From DATFWC01 sp963777755 (GTDB taxonomy: Bacteria > Pseudomonadota > Alphaproteobacteria > Rhizobiales > Xanthobacteraceae), in assembly GCA_963777755.1 (NCBI GenBank), contig CAVZSC010000013.1:38350-102349 (forward strand): a stretch of DNA of 64,000 nucleotides, in the 5' to 3' direction. A program made the position numbers and the translations under genes. This document shows positions 29,014 to 37,565 of this stretch, piece after piece. The notes under the pieces were generated by a model. That model was not told the DNA's origin. It was given only the letters and a program-made list of their open reading frames with translations, and ran no database searches. Every line of letters begins with the position of its first letter. Position 1 is the first letter of the stretch.

Positions 29014-29348
29014 GCGGCTCGGCCATGACGCTGTGGTGAGGCGGTCGGCGCGCCTGTGCTGCCGTACAGATATACAAGCAGGGCCAAGGAAGCGTCCATT
29101 CGGCAAACTCTTCAGAATCGACGGGACCGTCAGCGGAATTCGCTGGGTGCGCTCTCGATGGTTTGAACGCGGCCGGCGGGCAAACCCTGCGGTGGAATCG
29201 CATCGGCTCACGGTAATTCTTACAACAAGCTGATATTGTTAGGTAATTTGAATTCCCTGGAGTGGCCCGCCGCGCCCGGTAAACTCGGCCCAGCTGCCAC
29301 GGGCGTGCCGCCGCCGAGCCCGGAGCCGCGGCACGGAAGGTCAAGGCG
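29014..29348. other. Divergent promoter region between the sigma-factor operon and a cNMP-binding gene
   Basis: This 335-bp gap must contain the promoter of the efflux operon (leftward) and of the cyclic-nucleotide-binding gene (rightward). A partial palindrome AACAA-GCTGATA-TTGTT lies at 29224-29240. I could not identify a confident ECF -35/-10 pair. Confidence 0.45.
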
Positions 29349-30002
29349 ATGAACCAGCTGATCGAGACCATGATCGAGCACTTCCGCCAGCATTACCTGA
29401 CTGAGCTGCTCGGGTTCGCCGCCGCAGCCGCCAGCCTGTACGCGACCTACGTCCGGACAATCATTCCCTTGCGCATCGCCGCCATCGTCGCCAATGCCTT
29501 GGCGATGGGCTACAGCTTCAGCCACGGGACCTACCCGACCTTTCTGCTCAATGCGATCCTGCTCCCGTTGAACGTCGTGCGGCTGCGCGCCATGGCGCAT
29601 CTGGTGCGCGAGGTGGAGGTCGCGACCAACGACGACCTCAACGTCGAATGGCTGCGCCCGTACATGCGGCCGCAGAATTTTCGCGCCGGCGAATTCCTCA
29701 TGCGGCGCGGCGAAGTCGCCACCGAGGCGTTTTACATCGTGTCGGGCGAGGTCGAGCTGGTCGAGATCCGGAAGACCTGCGGTCCCGGGACGCTCCTGGG
29801 CGAGATCGGGCTGTTCACCCCGGGCAATCAGCGGACCCAGTCGGTGCGCTGCAAGACCGAGGTGCATACCGCCCGCATCACCTATGAGCAGTTCAAGGAG
29901 CTCTATTTCCAGAACCCCCAGTTCGGGTTCGCGGTGCTCGGGCTGATCGTGGCGCGGCTCTACGACAACGCCGAGCTCTCGCGCCGGGCGGAGCCCTCCT
30001 GA
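29349..30002 (+). CDS. Membrane-anchored cyclic-nucleotide-binding protein, Popeye-like layout
   Basis: A 217-aa protein. Residues about 18-78 form two or three membrane helices (AAAASLYATYVRTIIPLRIAA; NAILLPLNVVRLRAM). Residues about 100-200 are a cyclic-nucleotide-binding beta-roll with FRAGEFLMRRGE, FYIVSGEVELVE and the phosphate-binding cassette LGEIGLFTPGNQRTQSV. It has no HTH, so it is not a Crp/Fnr transcription factor. Membrane helices followed by a cNMP domain match bacterial relatives of Popeye proteins. ATG 29349 is close to the AAGGTCAAGGCG ribosome region. Its output is unknown. Confidence 0.82.
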   Translation: MNQLIETMIEHFRQHYLTELLGFAAAAASLYATYVRTIIPLRIAAIVANALAMGYSFSHGTYPTFLLNAILLPLNVVRLRAMAHLVREVEVATNDDLNVEWLRPYMRPQNFRAGEFLMRRGEVATEAFYIVSGEVELVEIRKTCGPGTLLGEIGLFTPGNQRTQSVRCKTEVHTARITYEQFKELYFQNPQFGFAVLGLIVARLYDNAELSRRAEPS

Positions 30003-30221
30003 TTTCAAGCGGCCGCCCGCACGGTCCGGCCCGTAGACCGGCCGGATCGCCAAAAAATCGCGATTTCAGGCGTACGGTGGAACCTGAAGCCGGATGCAAG
30101 CATTACTGGTACACCACCGAGATATATTACAGGTGTTAGTTGTGAAGAGAATCCGACATCATGGTCTCGGTTGTGTGGAGTACCCGATCCAGGGACAAGC
30201 GGCAGCAGAGGGGGATCCCCC

Positions 30222-30476
30222 ATGCAAATGCAAACGACCGTGCACAAGCGATCAATCCTGATCAACGGGCGCAAGACCAGCGTCAGCCTCGAAGATGGGT
30301 TCTGGCAGGGCCTGCGGGAAGTTGCTCAACAAAACAATGAATCGGTGAGCACGCTGGCAAGCCGGATCGACCAGATGCGCGCCCGCAATAACCTGTCGTC
30401 GGCGATCCGCGTGTTCGTCCTCGACCACTATCGCTCGCGCATCCAACCGGCCGTGCCGGCGCGCGAGGCCGCATAG
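30222..30476 (+). CDS. Ribbon-helix-helix DNA-binding protein (RHH_4 type)
   Basis: An 84-aa protein. The core (KRSILINGRKTSVSLEDGFWQGLREVA...LSSAIRVFVLDHYR) is the RHH_4 family common in alphaproteobacteria, with the strand residues TSVSLE predicted to contact DNA. Start ATG 30222 follows GGGGG. Upstream lie ACACC...GGTGT half-sites around 30111-30136 and TTCAGG...CCTGAA at about 30065-30088, possible self-regulatory operators, not proven. Confidence 0.85.
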   Translation: MQMQTTVHKRSILINGRKTSVSLEDGFWQGLREVAQQNNESVSTLASRIDQMRARNNLSSAIRVFVLDHYRSRIQPAVPAREAA

Positions 30477-30732
30477 AAGACAGAGCGTCCGCACCGTGAC
30501 CTGACCACCGTCCCGCCGACGGGCACTATGTCTTGTCGCCGAGCCTTCGCCCGACGACGGCATCAGCTCAGCATGGGAGAGCGCCCATCTTTCCGGCCTC
30601 GTCTCGGCCCGCCTCCGTATGCGCCAACACCGCGCGTCGCATGAAGGCTTGGCACCCCACGGGCGGGTGACTAAGCTCGTGCGATCCTCGCATCGCCGGT
30701 CGGCAGCAACAACGCGAGGACAGGGGGGATCC

Positions 30733-31197
30733 ATGGCACGAGGGACAGCCAAGCTTTACGTTCCGGCGCTCGGCAAATTCTATGCGGCAGCGGAGGAGTA
30801 CGCGGCGCCGATCCTGCGCATTGCACTCGGCGGCATCCTCATTCCGCACGGCATGCAGAAGCTGTTCGGCGCATTCGGCGGCATGGGGCTCACCGGCAAT
30901 GCCCAGCTGTTCGACCGCCTGGGCTATCATCCGGGCATGTTCTGGGGAACGCTGGTCGGCCTCACCGAGCTCATCGGCGGCATCCTGCTCGTGCTCGGCC
31001 TGTTCACCCGCGGTGCCGCGCTCGCCGTCGTGATCTTCATGATCAACGGGGTCTACTTCACTTCCAAGACCGGCGGCTTCTTCTGGACCAATCGCGGCAG
31101 CGAATTCGCCATTCTGATCCTGGCCGCCGCCGTGTTCTTCCTGATCCGTGGCGGCGGCCCCTGGTCGCTCGATCAGAAGCTCGGACGCGAGATCTGA
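30733..31197 (+). CDS. DoxX family membrane protein
   Basis: A 154-aa four-helix membrane protein (PILRIALGGILIPHGMQKLFGAFG; GTLVGLTELIGGILLVLGLFTRGA). DoxX proteins are linked to redox or thiol stress and some act in quinone reduction, but most have no defined reaction. The start ATG 30733 follows GGGGGGAT; the frame is open to 30619 but the added residues are not membrane-like. It ends 1 bp before the convergent TRAP permease stop. Confidence 0.88.
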   Translation: MARGTAKLYVPALGKFYAAAEEYAAPILRIALGGILIPHGMQKLFGAFGGMGLTGNAQLFDRLGYHPGMFWGTLVGLTELIGGILLVLGLFTRGAALAVVIFMINGVYFTSKTGGFFWTNRGSEFAILILAAAVFFLIRGGGPWSLDQKLGREI

Positions 31198-31198
31198 C

Positions 31199-33151
31199 TT
31201 ACCCGCGCTCGGCCTCGACGGGCCGCAGGCTGCGCTGGCGCAGATAGTCTAGCGCGAGGGCGATGATAGAAAGAGCGACACCGACGGCGTTCACCCAAAC
31301 GCCGTCGGCGAAGACGGCCGGCGGCAGCACCACCGCCAGCGACAACAGCCCGTAGATGGCCCGGCCGCGCCACGTCAGCGGTGCCAGCGCAAAGCCGACC
31401 ACGGCGGCCGTACCGAGGAACAGGCCGAACAGGACGCGGCTGAGATTGAGCACGATCTCGATGACCGAGCCGTCCATCAGCAGGCTCGGCGTCAGAACGA
31501 ACAGGAACGGAAGAATGAAGGTGCTCCAGCCGACCAGACAGGCGACCCAGCCCGTGGTCCAGCCATCGGTGCGGGCGATATTGGCGGCCGCATAGGCGGC
31601 GAACGCCACCGGCGGCGTGATCATCGAGAGCATGCCGTTGTACATGACGAACATGTGCGCGGCCATCGGCGTGACGCCGAGCTTCACCAGCGCCGGGGCG
31701 AGCAGCGTCGCGGTCAGGATGTAGACGCTCACCGTCGGCAGACCGATGCCGAGCACGAAGGCCAGCACCGCGATCAGCAACAGGAGCAGGAACACGTTGT
31801 CGCCCGACAGGGCGAGCAACTGGATCGTCATGCTGAACGCGAGGCCGGAGATGCTCATGATCCCGACCATGATGCCGGCGGCCGCACCGATCAGGATGAT
31901 GTCGAGCGAGACGCGTCCGGTCTCGATCACCGCTCTGAGCATGTCGGGCACGCTCACGCGCCGGCCTCGGTAGCCGAAAACGAGGGCCAGGACCATCAGC
32001 AGGCCGGTCGATACGATCGCGGCCTTCTCGGGCGTCAGGCGAAGCACTTCCGGATAGATCAGCGCCATCACCAGGAAGCCGATCGGAATGAGGAAGTGCC
32101 AGCCCGACTTCACCACCTCGCCGAGCGTCGGAGCGTTCTCGATCTCGGCCGCGCCGATCTTGTGCTTGGCCGCCTCGAGGTCGACGTGGATGAACAGGCA
32201 GGCGTAGTAGAGGAAGGCCGGTATGGCGGCAGCCAGGCACACGGCGCCGTAGGAGACCTGCAGGAACTCCGCCATGATGAAGGCGGCCGCGCCCATCACC
32301 GGCGGCATCAACTGGCCGCCGGTCGAGCCCACCAACTCGATCGCAGCCGACCGGTAGGGTGAGAAGCCCGACTTGATCATGGTCGGAATGGTCACGATCC
32401 CGACCGCCAGCACGTTGGAGACCGCGCTGCCGGAGATCATGCCGAACAACGCCGAGCCGACCACCGCGATCTTGGCGGCGCCGCCGCGGAAATGACCCAT
32501 CGCCGACATCGCAAGGTCGGAGAAGAACTCCGCACCACCGGTGCGCGCCAGCACCTGGCCGAGGATCGTGAACGGAATGACCACCAGCACCGCCACCGCC
32601 AGGATCGACCCGATCGTTCCGTTGACGTCGAGCCCGAGATACACGAGGAGCCGTTGCGGCGTGACGTAGCGGGTCTGGAAGTCCCCGGGCAGGTGCGGAG
32701 CCACGTAGATGTAGGCCGCCATCGCGAGGATGATGCTCACGAAGCCCCAGCCGGAGGTGCGCCGGCTCGCGTCGAGCACGAGGAAGATCAGGATCACACT
32801 GCCGACGATGCCTTCCGTCGGCACCATGGCGATCTCGTAGGTCAGGGCCTCGTAGCGCGCCGCGATGTAGCCGCACAGCCCGAGCGAGACGACGACCGCG
32901 ACCCAGTCGCTCCAGTGGCGCGGGCGCGAGGTCTCGGCGATATAGGCGAGCGCCAGCGTCAGGCCGAGACAGACCGTGAGCAATTGCTCGGTGTAGAACG
33001 ACATGTTGAAGACGGCGCGCGGGACGTCGAGCACCCACAACACGACGCAGGCGACCAGCAACGCCTGAAACACGTTGGTCCAGAACACCGTCGCCCGCGA
33101 CGCGGTTGCGGAGAACGCCGCCGCGTCGGGGACGATGCGCTCCTCGCTCAC
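31199..33151 (-). CDS. TRAP transporter fused permease (small + large membrane subunits)
   Basis: A 650-aa inner-membrane protein with about 16 or more helices. It combines the 4-helix DctQ-like and the 12-helix DctM-like domains, as in TAXI-type TRAP systems. Signature stretches include GSALFGMISGSAVSNVLAVGI and ELVGSTGGQLMPPVMGAAAF, and the second half LGIGLPTVSVYIL...MITPPVAFAAYAAA. Import is driven by a sodium or proton gradient. Translation is coupled by ATGA overlap to the solute-binding gene upstream, so the two form a complete transporter. The substrate is unknown; TAXI systems often carry dicarboxylates or amino acids. Confidence 0.95.
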   Translation of the reverse strand: MSEERIVPDAAAFSATASRATVFWTNVFQALLVACVVLWVLDVPRAVFNMSFYTEQLLTVCLGLTLALAYIAETSRPRHWSDWVAVVVSLGLCGYIAARYEALTYEIAMVPTEGIVGSVILIFLVLDASRRTSGWGFVSIILAMAAYIYVAPHLPGDFQTRYVTPQRLLVYLGLDVNGTIGSILAVAVLVVIPFTILGQVLARTGGAEFFSDLAMSAMGHFRGGAAKIAVVGSALFGMISGSAVSNVLAVGIVTIPTMIKSGFSPYRSAAIELVGSTGGQLMPPVMGAAAFIMAEFLQVSYGAVCLAAAIPAFLYYACLFIHVDLEAAKHKIGAAEIENAPTLGEVVKSGWHFLIPIGFLVMALIYPEVLRLTPEKAAIVSTGLLMVLALVFGYRGRRVSVPDMLRAVIETGRVSLDIILIGAAAGIMVGIMSISGLAFSMTIQLLALSGDNVFLLLLLIAVLAFVLGIGLPTVSVYILTATLLAPALVKLGVTPMAAHMFVMYNGMLSMITPPVAFAAYAAANIARTDGWTTGWVACLVGWSTFILPFLFVLTPSLLMDGSVIEIVLNLSRVLFGLFLGTAAVVGFALAPLTWRGRAIYGLLSLAVVLPPAVFADGVWVNAVGVALSIIALALDYLRQRSLRPVEAERG

Positions 33152-34119
33152 TGCGTGGCCTTGGCTTCGATGCCTTTATCCTTGAAATATTTCAGCGCAC
33201 CCGGGTGATAGGCCATGTCGTACTTCTTGTAGAGGCCGGCCCCGGAGAACTCGCGCAACACCGGCTGCACCGCGACCAGGTCGGCCTTGTTCTGCTCCAG
33301 CGTGTCGATCACCTTGTGGATGAATGCATCCGGCACCTTGGCGCTGGTGATCAACACGTTGTCGAAGGAATAGACCTTCATCGGCTTCTCGACGCCGATG
33401 AACACCGGCCCGGGGTTGGCGTCGAGCAGGTAGCCATACGGGGAAATTTTCCGCGCTGCGTCCATTCCGGGCTCGGAAATCTCGAGCACGCGGATGCCGC
33501 CGACGGTCGCATCGACTTCCCGCACCTTCGGCGCGCCGAAGGCGAAGAAGAACATGTCGGCAGCGCCGGAGACGAAATCGTCGGCGCTGCGCACGACGTT
33601 GGGGACGAGCACCGCCTGGACGTCCTTCTCGGTCAGGCCCGCGGTCGCCAGCATGGCCCGCGACAGCACGTCGATCGTGCGCATGGCGGAATAGCCGAGC
33701 GCCACCTTGCGGCCTTTGAGATCGGCAATGGTGCGGAACGGCGCGTCCTTGCGTACGAAGAATGCCGTGCGCAACGGGTGGATCGCGCCGATCAGGCGCA
33801 CGTCCGCCAGTCGGCCGCCCTCGATCGCGGCGGCGATCTCCGGCGCATTGGCGATGCCGATCTCGGCCTCGCCGCGCGCCACCATGGGGATGATCACGTT
33901 GTCGCCCGCCGTCGGCTGCACCAGGACGTTGAGCCCGGCCTTCTCCTTGAGCACCTTGGACACCGCCGACGCCGTGGTGTGGTTGAGCGTGCCAGGCGGC
34001 AGCGTGGCGAAGCCGTAGGTCTGCGCGCCCGCGCGCGGGGCGCACAACGCGAGCGCGGCCAGCACGACCGTTGCGAGGCCCGCTCCCCGGACGGCGCGGA
34101 TCTTGTCGAATGCAAACAC
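33148..34119 (-). CDS. TAXI family TRAP transporter solute-binding protein
   Basis: A 323-aa periplasmic binding protein with a Sec signal peptide ending near RAGAQ. Family features are TLPPGTLNHTTASAVSKVL, the GEAEIGIANAPEI segment and the DMFFFAFGAPKVRE loop. It delivers the ligand to the fused permease encoded by the overlapping gene downstream. The first gene of a two-gene leftward operon, with a 197-bp gap to the RTX gene. Confidence 0.93.
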   Translation of the reverse strand: MFAFDKIRAVRGAGLATVVLAALALCAPRAGAQTYGFATLPPGTLNHTTASAVSKVLKEKAGLNVLVQPTAGDNVIIPMVARGEAEIGIANAPEIAAAIEGGRLADVRLIGAIHPLRTAFFVRKDAPFRTIADLKGRKVALGYSAMRTIDVLSRAMLATAGLTEKDVQAVLVPNVVRSADDFVSGAADMFFFAFGAPKVREVDATVGGIRVLEISEPGMDAARKISPYGYLLDANPGPVFIGVEKPMKVYSFDNVLITSAKVPDAFIHKVIDTLEQNKADLVAVQPVLREFSGAGLYKKYDMAYHPGALKYFKDKGIEAKATQ

Positions 34120-34316
34120 AGGGTCCCTCCCCTCTAGTGGCTGGTCGGCGACGTTCGACGCCGCTCAGACGCGCAGTCTAAGGTCGTCCAGGCCCGCGGA
34201 GAAAGTCAAATCGGCAGCATGCGCCCACCACCCGCCAGGTGGGCCATGCCGCCGGTGGGATGTTGCGCTTGCGCTTCCGCAGCGCAATGGCGCGCCGGGA
34301 CGACGCGCCACGCTGC

Positions 34317-35728
34317 TCAGGTCGTGAAATTGCCGGTGCCGATCGTCCCGACCGCGCCGGTGATGTCGAGCAGGAGATCGTTGGCGTCCTGGAAACTGCC
34401 GAACGCCCCGCCCTGGTCGATCGCCACGTAGGTGCGCCCACCGAAGTCGAACTGGGCGGCCACCCGGATGGCACCGGAGCCGTTGCCGGCCCAGATGGCG
34501 CCGAGCGCATTGTCCGCCGCCTGCTGCAGGTTGGCGGCGGCGCCTGCCGAGATGCCGCCGGCCGCGGCGATCGCGGCAAACACCTGGACGCGGTCTTCGC
34601 TCCAGTTGAGGTCGGTGATCAGCTCGGTCGGCCCGCCCCCGGCGACATTGTCGCCGTCGTCAGAGCCGGTCGAATAGGCGAAAACGTCGCCGCCGGAGCC
34701 GCCGGAGATCGTGTCGATCGCCAGGTTTCCCCGGATCGTGTCGTTGCCCTCGTTGCCCAGGAGCGTGTCGCGCCCGGAGCCGGCGAGCACCGTGTCGTTG
34801 CCCTGTCCGGCGAACACCGTGTCCGGCCCGTCGGGCCCGGCATCGATCGTGTCGTTCCCTTCATTGCCGAAGATGAAGTCCGCCGAGGACGCTACGGATA
34901 AGACCGAGTCGGCATCGAAGCCGCCGATGATCGTGTCGTTGCCGCCAGAGCCGAAGCCGCCCCTGATCGTGTCGGCCCCGCCGTTGCCGAAAAGAATGTC
35001 GGCGCCGCTGCTGCCCAGGATCGAGTTCACTCCCGTCGGCCGAATCGTTGCCGCCGACAATCGTCGCCGCCGAGCCGGGGGCATCCGAGATCGTATCGTT
35101 GCCCTCGTTCCCGAAATAGACATTCACACCGCCAAGACCCTCTATCGAGTCGTTGCCTTGTCCGCCGAACACAGTATCGGCGCCGCCGCCGCCGGGCAAA
35201 ACGGTGTCGTTGCCCTCGTTGCCAAACACCAGGTCGGCACCGGTATCGACGACGAGCTTGACGACGCTATCATTGCCGACACCGCCGATGATCGTATCAT
35301 TCCCGGCCGAGAAACCGCCGAAGTACAAATCGTCGCCGCCGTGGCCGAAGACGATGTCGTTTCCACTTCCGGGGGCTAGCGAGTTCCGAGCCGTCATTCG
35401 AGTCGTTTCCGCCGAGAATCGTTTGCGGCGCGCTGGACCCCGTGGAATCTATTGTGTCGGCTCCCTGGTTGCCGAACAGCACCATCGAGCCGATGTTGAC
35501 GCCGCCGCCAGCAAAGATGCTGTCATTCTCGGTCCCGCCGGTCACCGTGCCGGTGTTCCCGGTCCGCAGAATGACCGTGTCGCCGCCCGACCCGCCGTCG
35601 ACGGTGACCAGTCCGTTGCCGGTAAGAATCTGGTCGTCGCCGTCCAGCCCAAGGATCGTACCCGGCCCGTCATTGGCCGATTGATCGAGGTTGTCATTTC
35701 CCGGTGTGCCAGTGATGTTGTATGCCAT
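34317..35728 (-). CDS. RTX-like hemolysin-type calcium-binding repeat protein, twice frameshifted
   Basis: A protein of about 469 aa after correction, built of glycine/aspartate nonapeptide repeats (GNDTIIGGVGND, GNEGNDTVLPGGGGADTVFGGQGNDS). These form calcium-binding parallel beta-rolls in secreted type I proteins. The frame changes at GAGTTC 35381-35386 and 35023-35028 (GAACTC on the coding strand). Removing one base at each gives 1410 nt and restores DGSDSLAPGSGNDIVFG and DGSDSILGSSGADILFG. ATG 35728 (MAYNITGTPGNDNL) is a typical start without a signal peptide; secretion would need a C-terminal signal. No HlyB/HlyD genes are adjacent. Confidence 0.85.
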
Positions 35729-35885
35729 TGTTCCGTATCTCCCAGTCATAGGGTGGAGGAGGCCGCCGGTTGTCGTTCCCAGCCGCCCACCGGCGGTATA
35801 CCACCGTCACTTATCACAGGAGCGTGTGACATTCTTCACAATGCAACCAGAACTTTTTTCTGGGCGGCAGCCGGGCGGCGCCGGC

Positions 35886-36374
35886 TCAGGAGTGCCGCGT
35901 CTGCAATGTCGACAGTACCAGCGCGCAGAAGCCGATGAACGTCACGACGGCGTTCGCGGCGTGGGAGTATTCCCAGCGCAGTCGCATCCCGGTCCAACCG
36001 TCCGGTACGACGGTCCAGTTCTGCGTCGCGACATTCTGCGGATAGGTCCAGACGAAGAAGACGAGCAGCGATCCGGCGAAACACATGAGCGCGAGCACGG
36101 CGAGCCAGAATGCGGTTCTGGCGTGCCGAAGCAGGATCGCCAGCGCCAGGACGACGAGCACATTGGCGAACAACAGGATGCCGAACAGCGCCCAGCCGCG
36201 ATAGATCTGCTGCACCATGAAATACTGGTCCTGCGGCAGATCGATCTTGTTGGGGAGCTCGAACACGTGGGCTCCGACCGGCACCAGCGCCACCGCCGTG
36301 AGGACGAGCGCCAGGAACTGGAGGGCCTTCACCGTCTGGGATCGCTCCTTCGCCGATGCCGGCTGGCCAACCAA
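35886..36374 (-). CDS. DUF1772-like four-helix membrane protein
   Basis: A 162-aa integral membrane protein. Four hydrophobic segments and the pattern YPQNVATQNWTVVPDGW...WEYSHAANAV match the DUF1772/anthrone-oxygenase-like family, whose reaction is not well defined. The start near 36374 is not strongly supported; an internal start closer to VKALQFLALVL is possible. It is divergent from the cupin gene. A CCAGAA-CTTTT-TTCTGG hairpin lies at 35847-35863, beyond its stop. Confidence 0.78.
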   Translation of the reverse strand: MVGQPASAKERSQTVKALQFLALVLTAVALVPVGAHVFELPNKIDLPQDQYFMVQQIYRGWALFGILLFANVLVVLALAILLRHARTAFWLAVLALMCFAGSLLVFFVWTYPQNVATQNWTVVPDGWTGMRLRWEYSHAANAVVTFIGFCALVLSTLQTRHS

Positions 36375-36500
36375 GCCATGCGGGCCAGGGTTCCGGCGCG
36401 GCGAATGGCTGGTCCGCCGGCAACGCGGTTTTCAATCCACACGTTGCCAGATAGGCTCCGCGACCGCAGTGCCAACGAGCCTGCGACAAGGGAGGACGAT

Positions 36501-36974
36501 ATGCGTGTTGCCGGTTCCTGGCGGCTGTTGCTGGCCGCGCCGATGATCGCGAGCATGCTGACGATCGGCGGCGCCGCCGCGGTCGAGCTCGATCCGAAGG
36601 CCCTGATCTACACGTCGCCCGACCAGCTCAAGTGGCGCGATCCGACTGGCGCGGCGGGCGTGAACCAGGCGGTGCTGCACGGCGATCCGACCAAGCCCGG
36701 CCTCTACGTGGTGCTCAATCGCTTCAAGCCCGGCAATTTCAGCCGGCCGCATTTCCACCCCAACGACCGCTTCATCACCGTGGTGAAGGGCACCTGGTGG
36801 GTCGCCACCGGCAACAAGTTCGACACCAACAACATGGTGCCGATGCCGACTGGCTCGTTCGTCACCCACTTCGCCAAGGAGGTGCACTGGGACGGCGCCA
36901 AGGACGAGGAGGCCTGGGTCCTCATCGTGGGCGACGGGCCGGCGACGCTGACGCGGGTCGAGGAGGCGAAGTAG
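36501..36974 (+). CDS. Exported cupin-domain protein
   Basis: A 157-aa protein with a signal peptide (LLLAAPMIASMLTIGGAAA) and one cupin barrel. Likely metal ligands are visible in RPHFHPNDRFITVVKG (H, H, then E replaced by T/D context) and HFAKEVHWDGAK. ATG 36501 has a perfect GGAGG site. It may be a periplasmic dioxygenase-like or sugar-binding protein; nothing in the neighbourhood fixes its role. Confidence 0.85.
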   Translation: MRVAGSWRLLLAAPMIASMLTIGGAAAVELDPKALIYTSPDQLKWRDPTGAAGVNQAVLHGDPTKPGLYVVLNRFKPGNFSRPHFHPNDRFITVVKGTWWVATGNKFDTNNMVPMPTGSFVTHFAKEVHWDGAKDEEAWVLIVGDGPATLTRVEEAK

Positions 36975-36990
36975 CTTGTCTCACCTCTTC

Positions 36991-37025
36991 GCAGCGGCTC
37001 GGCACGGGCTGCTTTCGATTTTTTT
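36991..37025 (+). terminator. Possible intrinsic terminator after the exported cupin
   Basis: A GCAGC...GCTGC stem with an imperfect interior is followed by TTTCGATTTTTTT, 17 bp after the cupin stop. The stem is short, so this is a weak call. Confidence 0.35.
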
Positions 37026-37118
37026 GAGTTCGTGCTGCCTGCGGGGAACCAACAGCTGGGCCTCTACCGATTGTTGGCGGCGGGGCCGTCCGTCTGCCCT
37101 GACCTCCAGCACGGCCGG

Positions 37119-37565
37119 TCAGCGTGCAATCTTGTCTTCACCGCGCATCGGGAGCGCCCCGAAATCGATGACAAAGCGTGCGGCCGCGTAGGGCGGAACG
37201 TCCTCGGCCGGTCGGCAGGCGGGAAACAGCGAAAAGCGCCGCGCTATCGGCCAGACGAGAAGCGCGTTGAGAATCACAAGTGGGCTCACGATCAACAACG
37301 TCACCAAGATGACCGCAATGCCGCTATTGATGTCGTCGAACACGTTTGCCGGCGTGAAAACCCCACCATAGAGCGTCATCGCGATCACCAGGACCAGCAT
37401 CACGTTTCGCACCGAAAGGCGGCGCGCGAAGTCGCGCCGGCGCCGGTAGAGACTCGCGCTAGCGCCGTCCAGGAGCCGTGCCGGCTTTGCACCCGTTGGT
37501 AGATAGATGTAGCAGTCTTCCCTCGAACTCGATGCGGGCGCCGGTGCGGTCGAACGTTTGCGCAA
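37119..37565 (-). CDS. Small membrane protein at the end of the TIR/MoxR operon
   Basis: A 148-aa frame with two clear hydrophobic segments (VMLVLVIAMTLYGGVF and SGIAVILVTLLIVSPLVILNALLVWPI). It overlaps the 3' end of the large upstream gene by 107 bp in another frame, so its true start may be lower (the first helix begins near 37403). I do not recognise the family. Same strand and overlap with the conflict operon suggest co-expression. Confidence that it is a gene is moderate because the hydrophobic part lies outside the overlap and so is not just a shadow. Confidence 0.5.
   Translation of the reverse strand: MRKRSTAPAPASSSREDCYIYLPTGAKPARLLDGASASLYRRRRDFARRLSVRNVMLVLVIAMTLYGGVFTPANVFDDINSGIAVILVTLLIVSPLVILNALLVWPIARRFSLFPACRPAEDVPPYAAARFVIDFGALPMRGEDKIAR

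Noticed and set aside
35691..36500. A long plus-strand frame leading into the exported cupin
   Set aside because: The cupin has its own signal peptide and GGAGG-preceded ATG at 36501; the upstream part is antisense to the DUF1772 gene.
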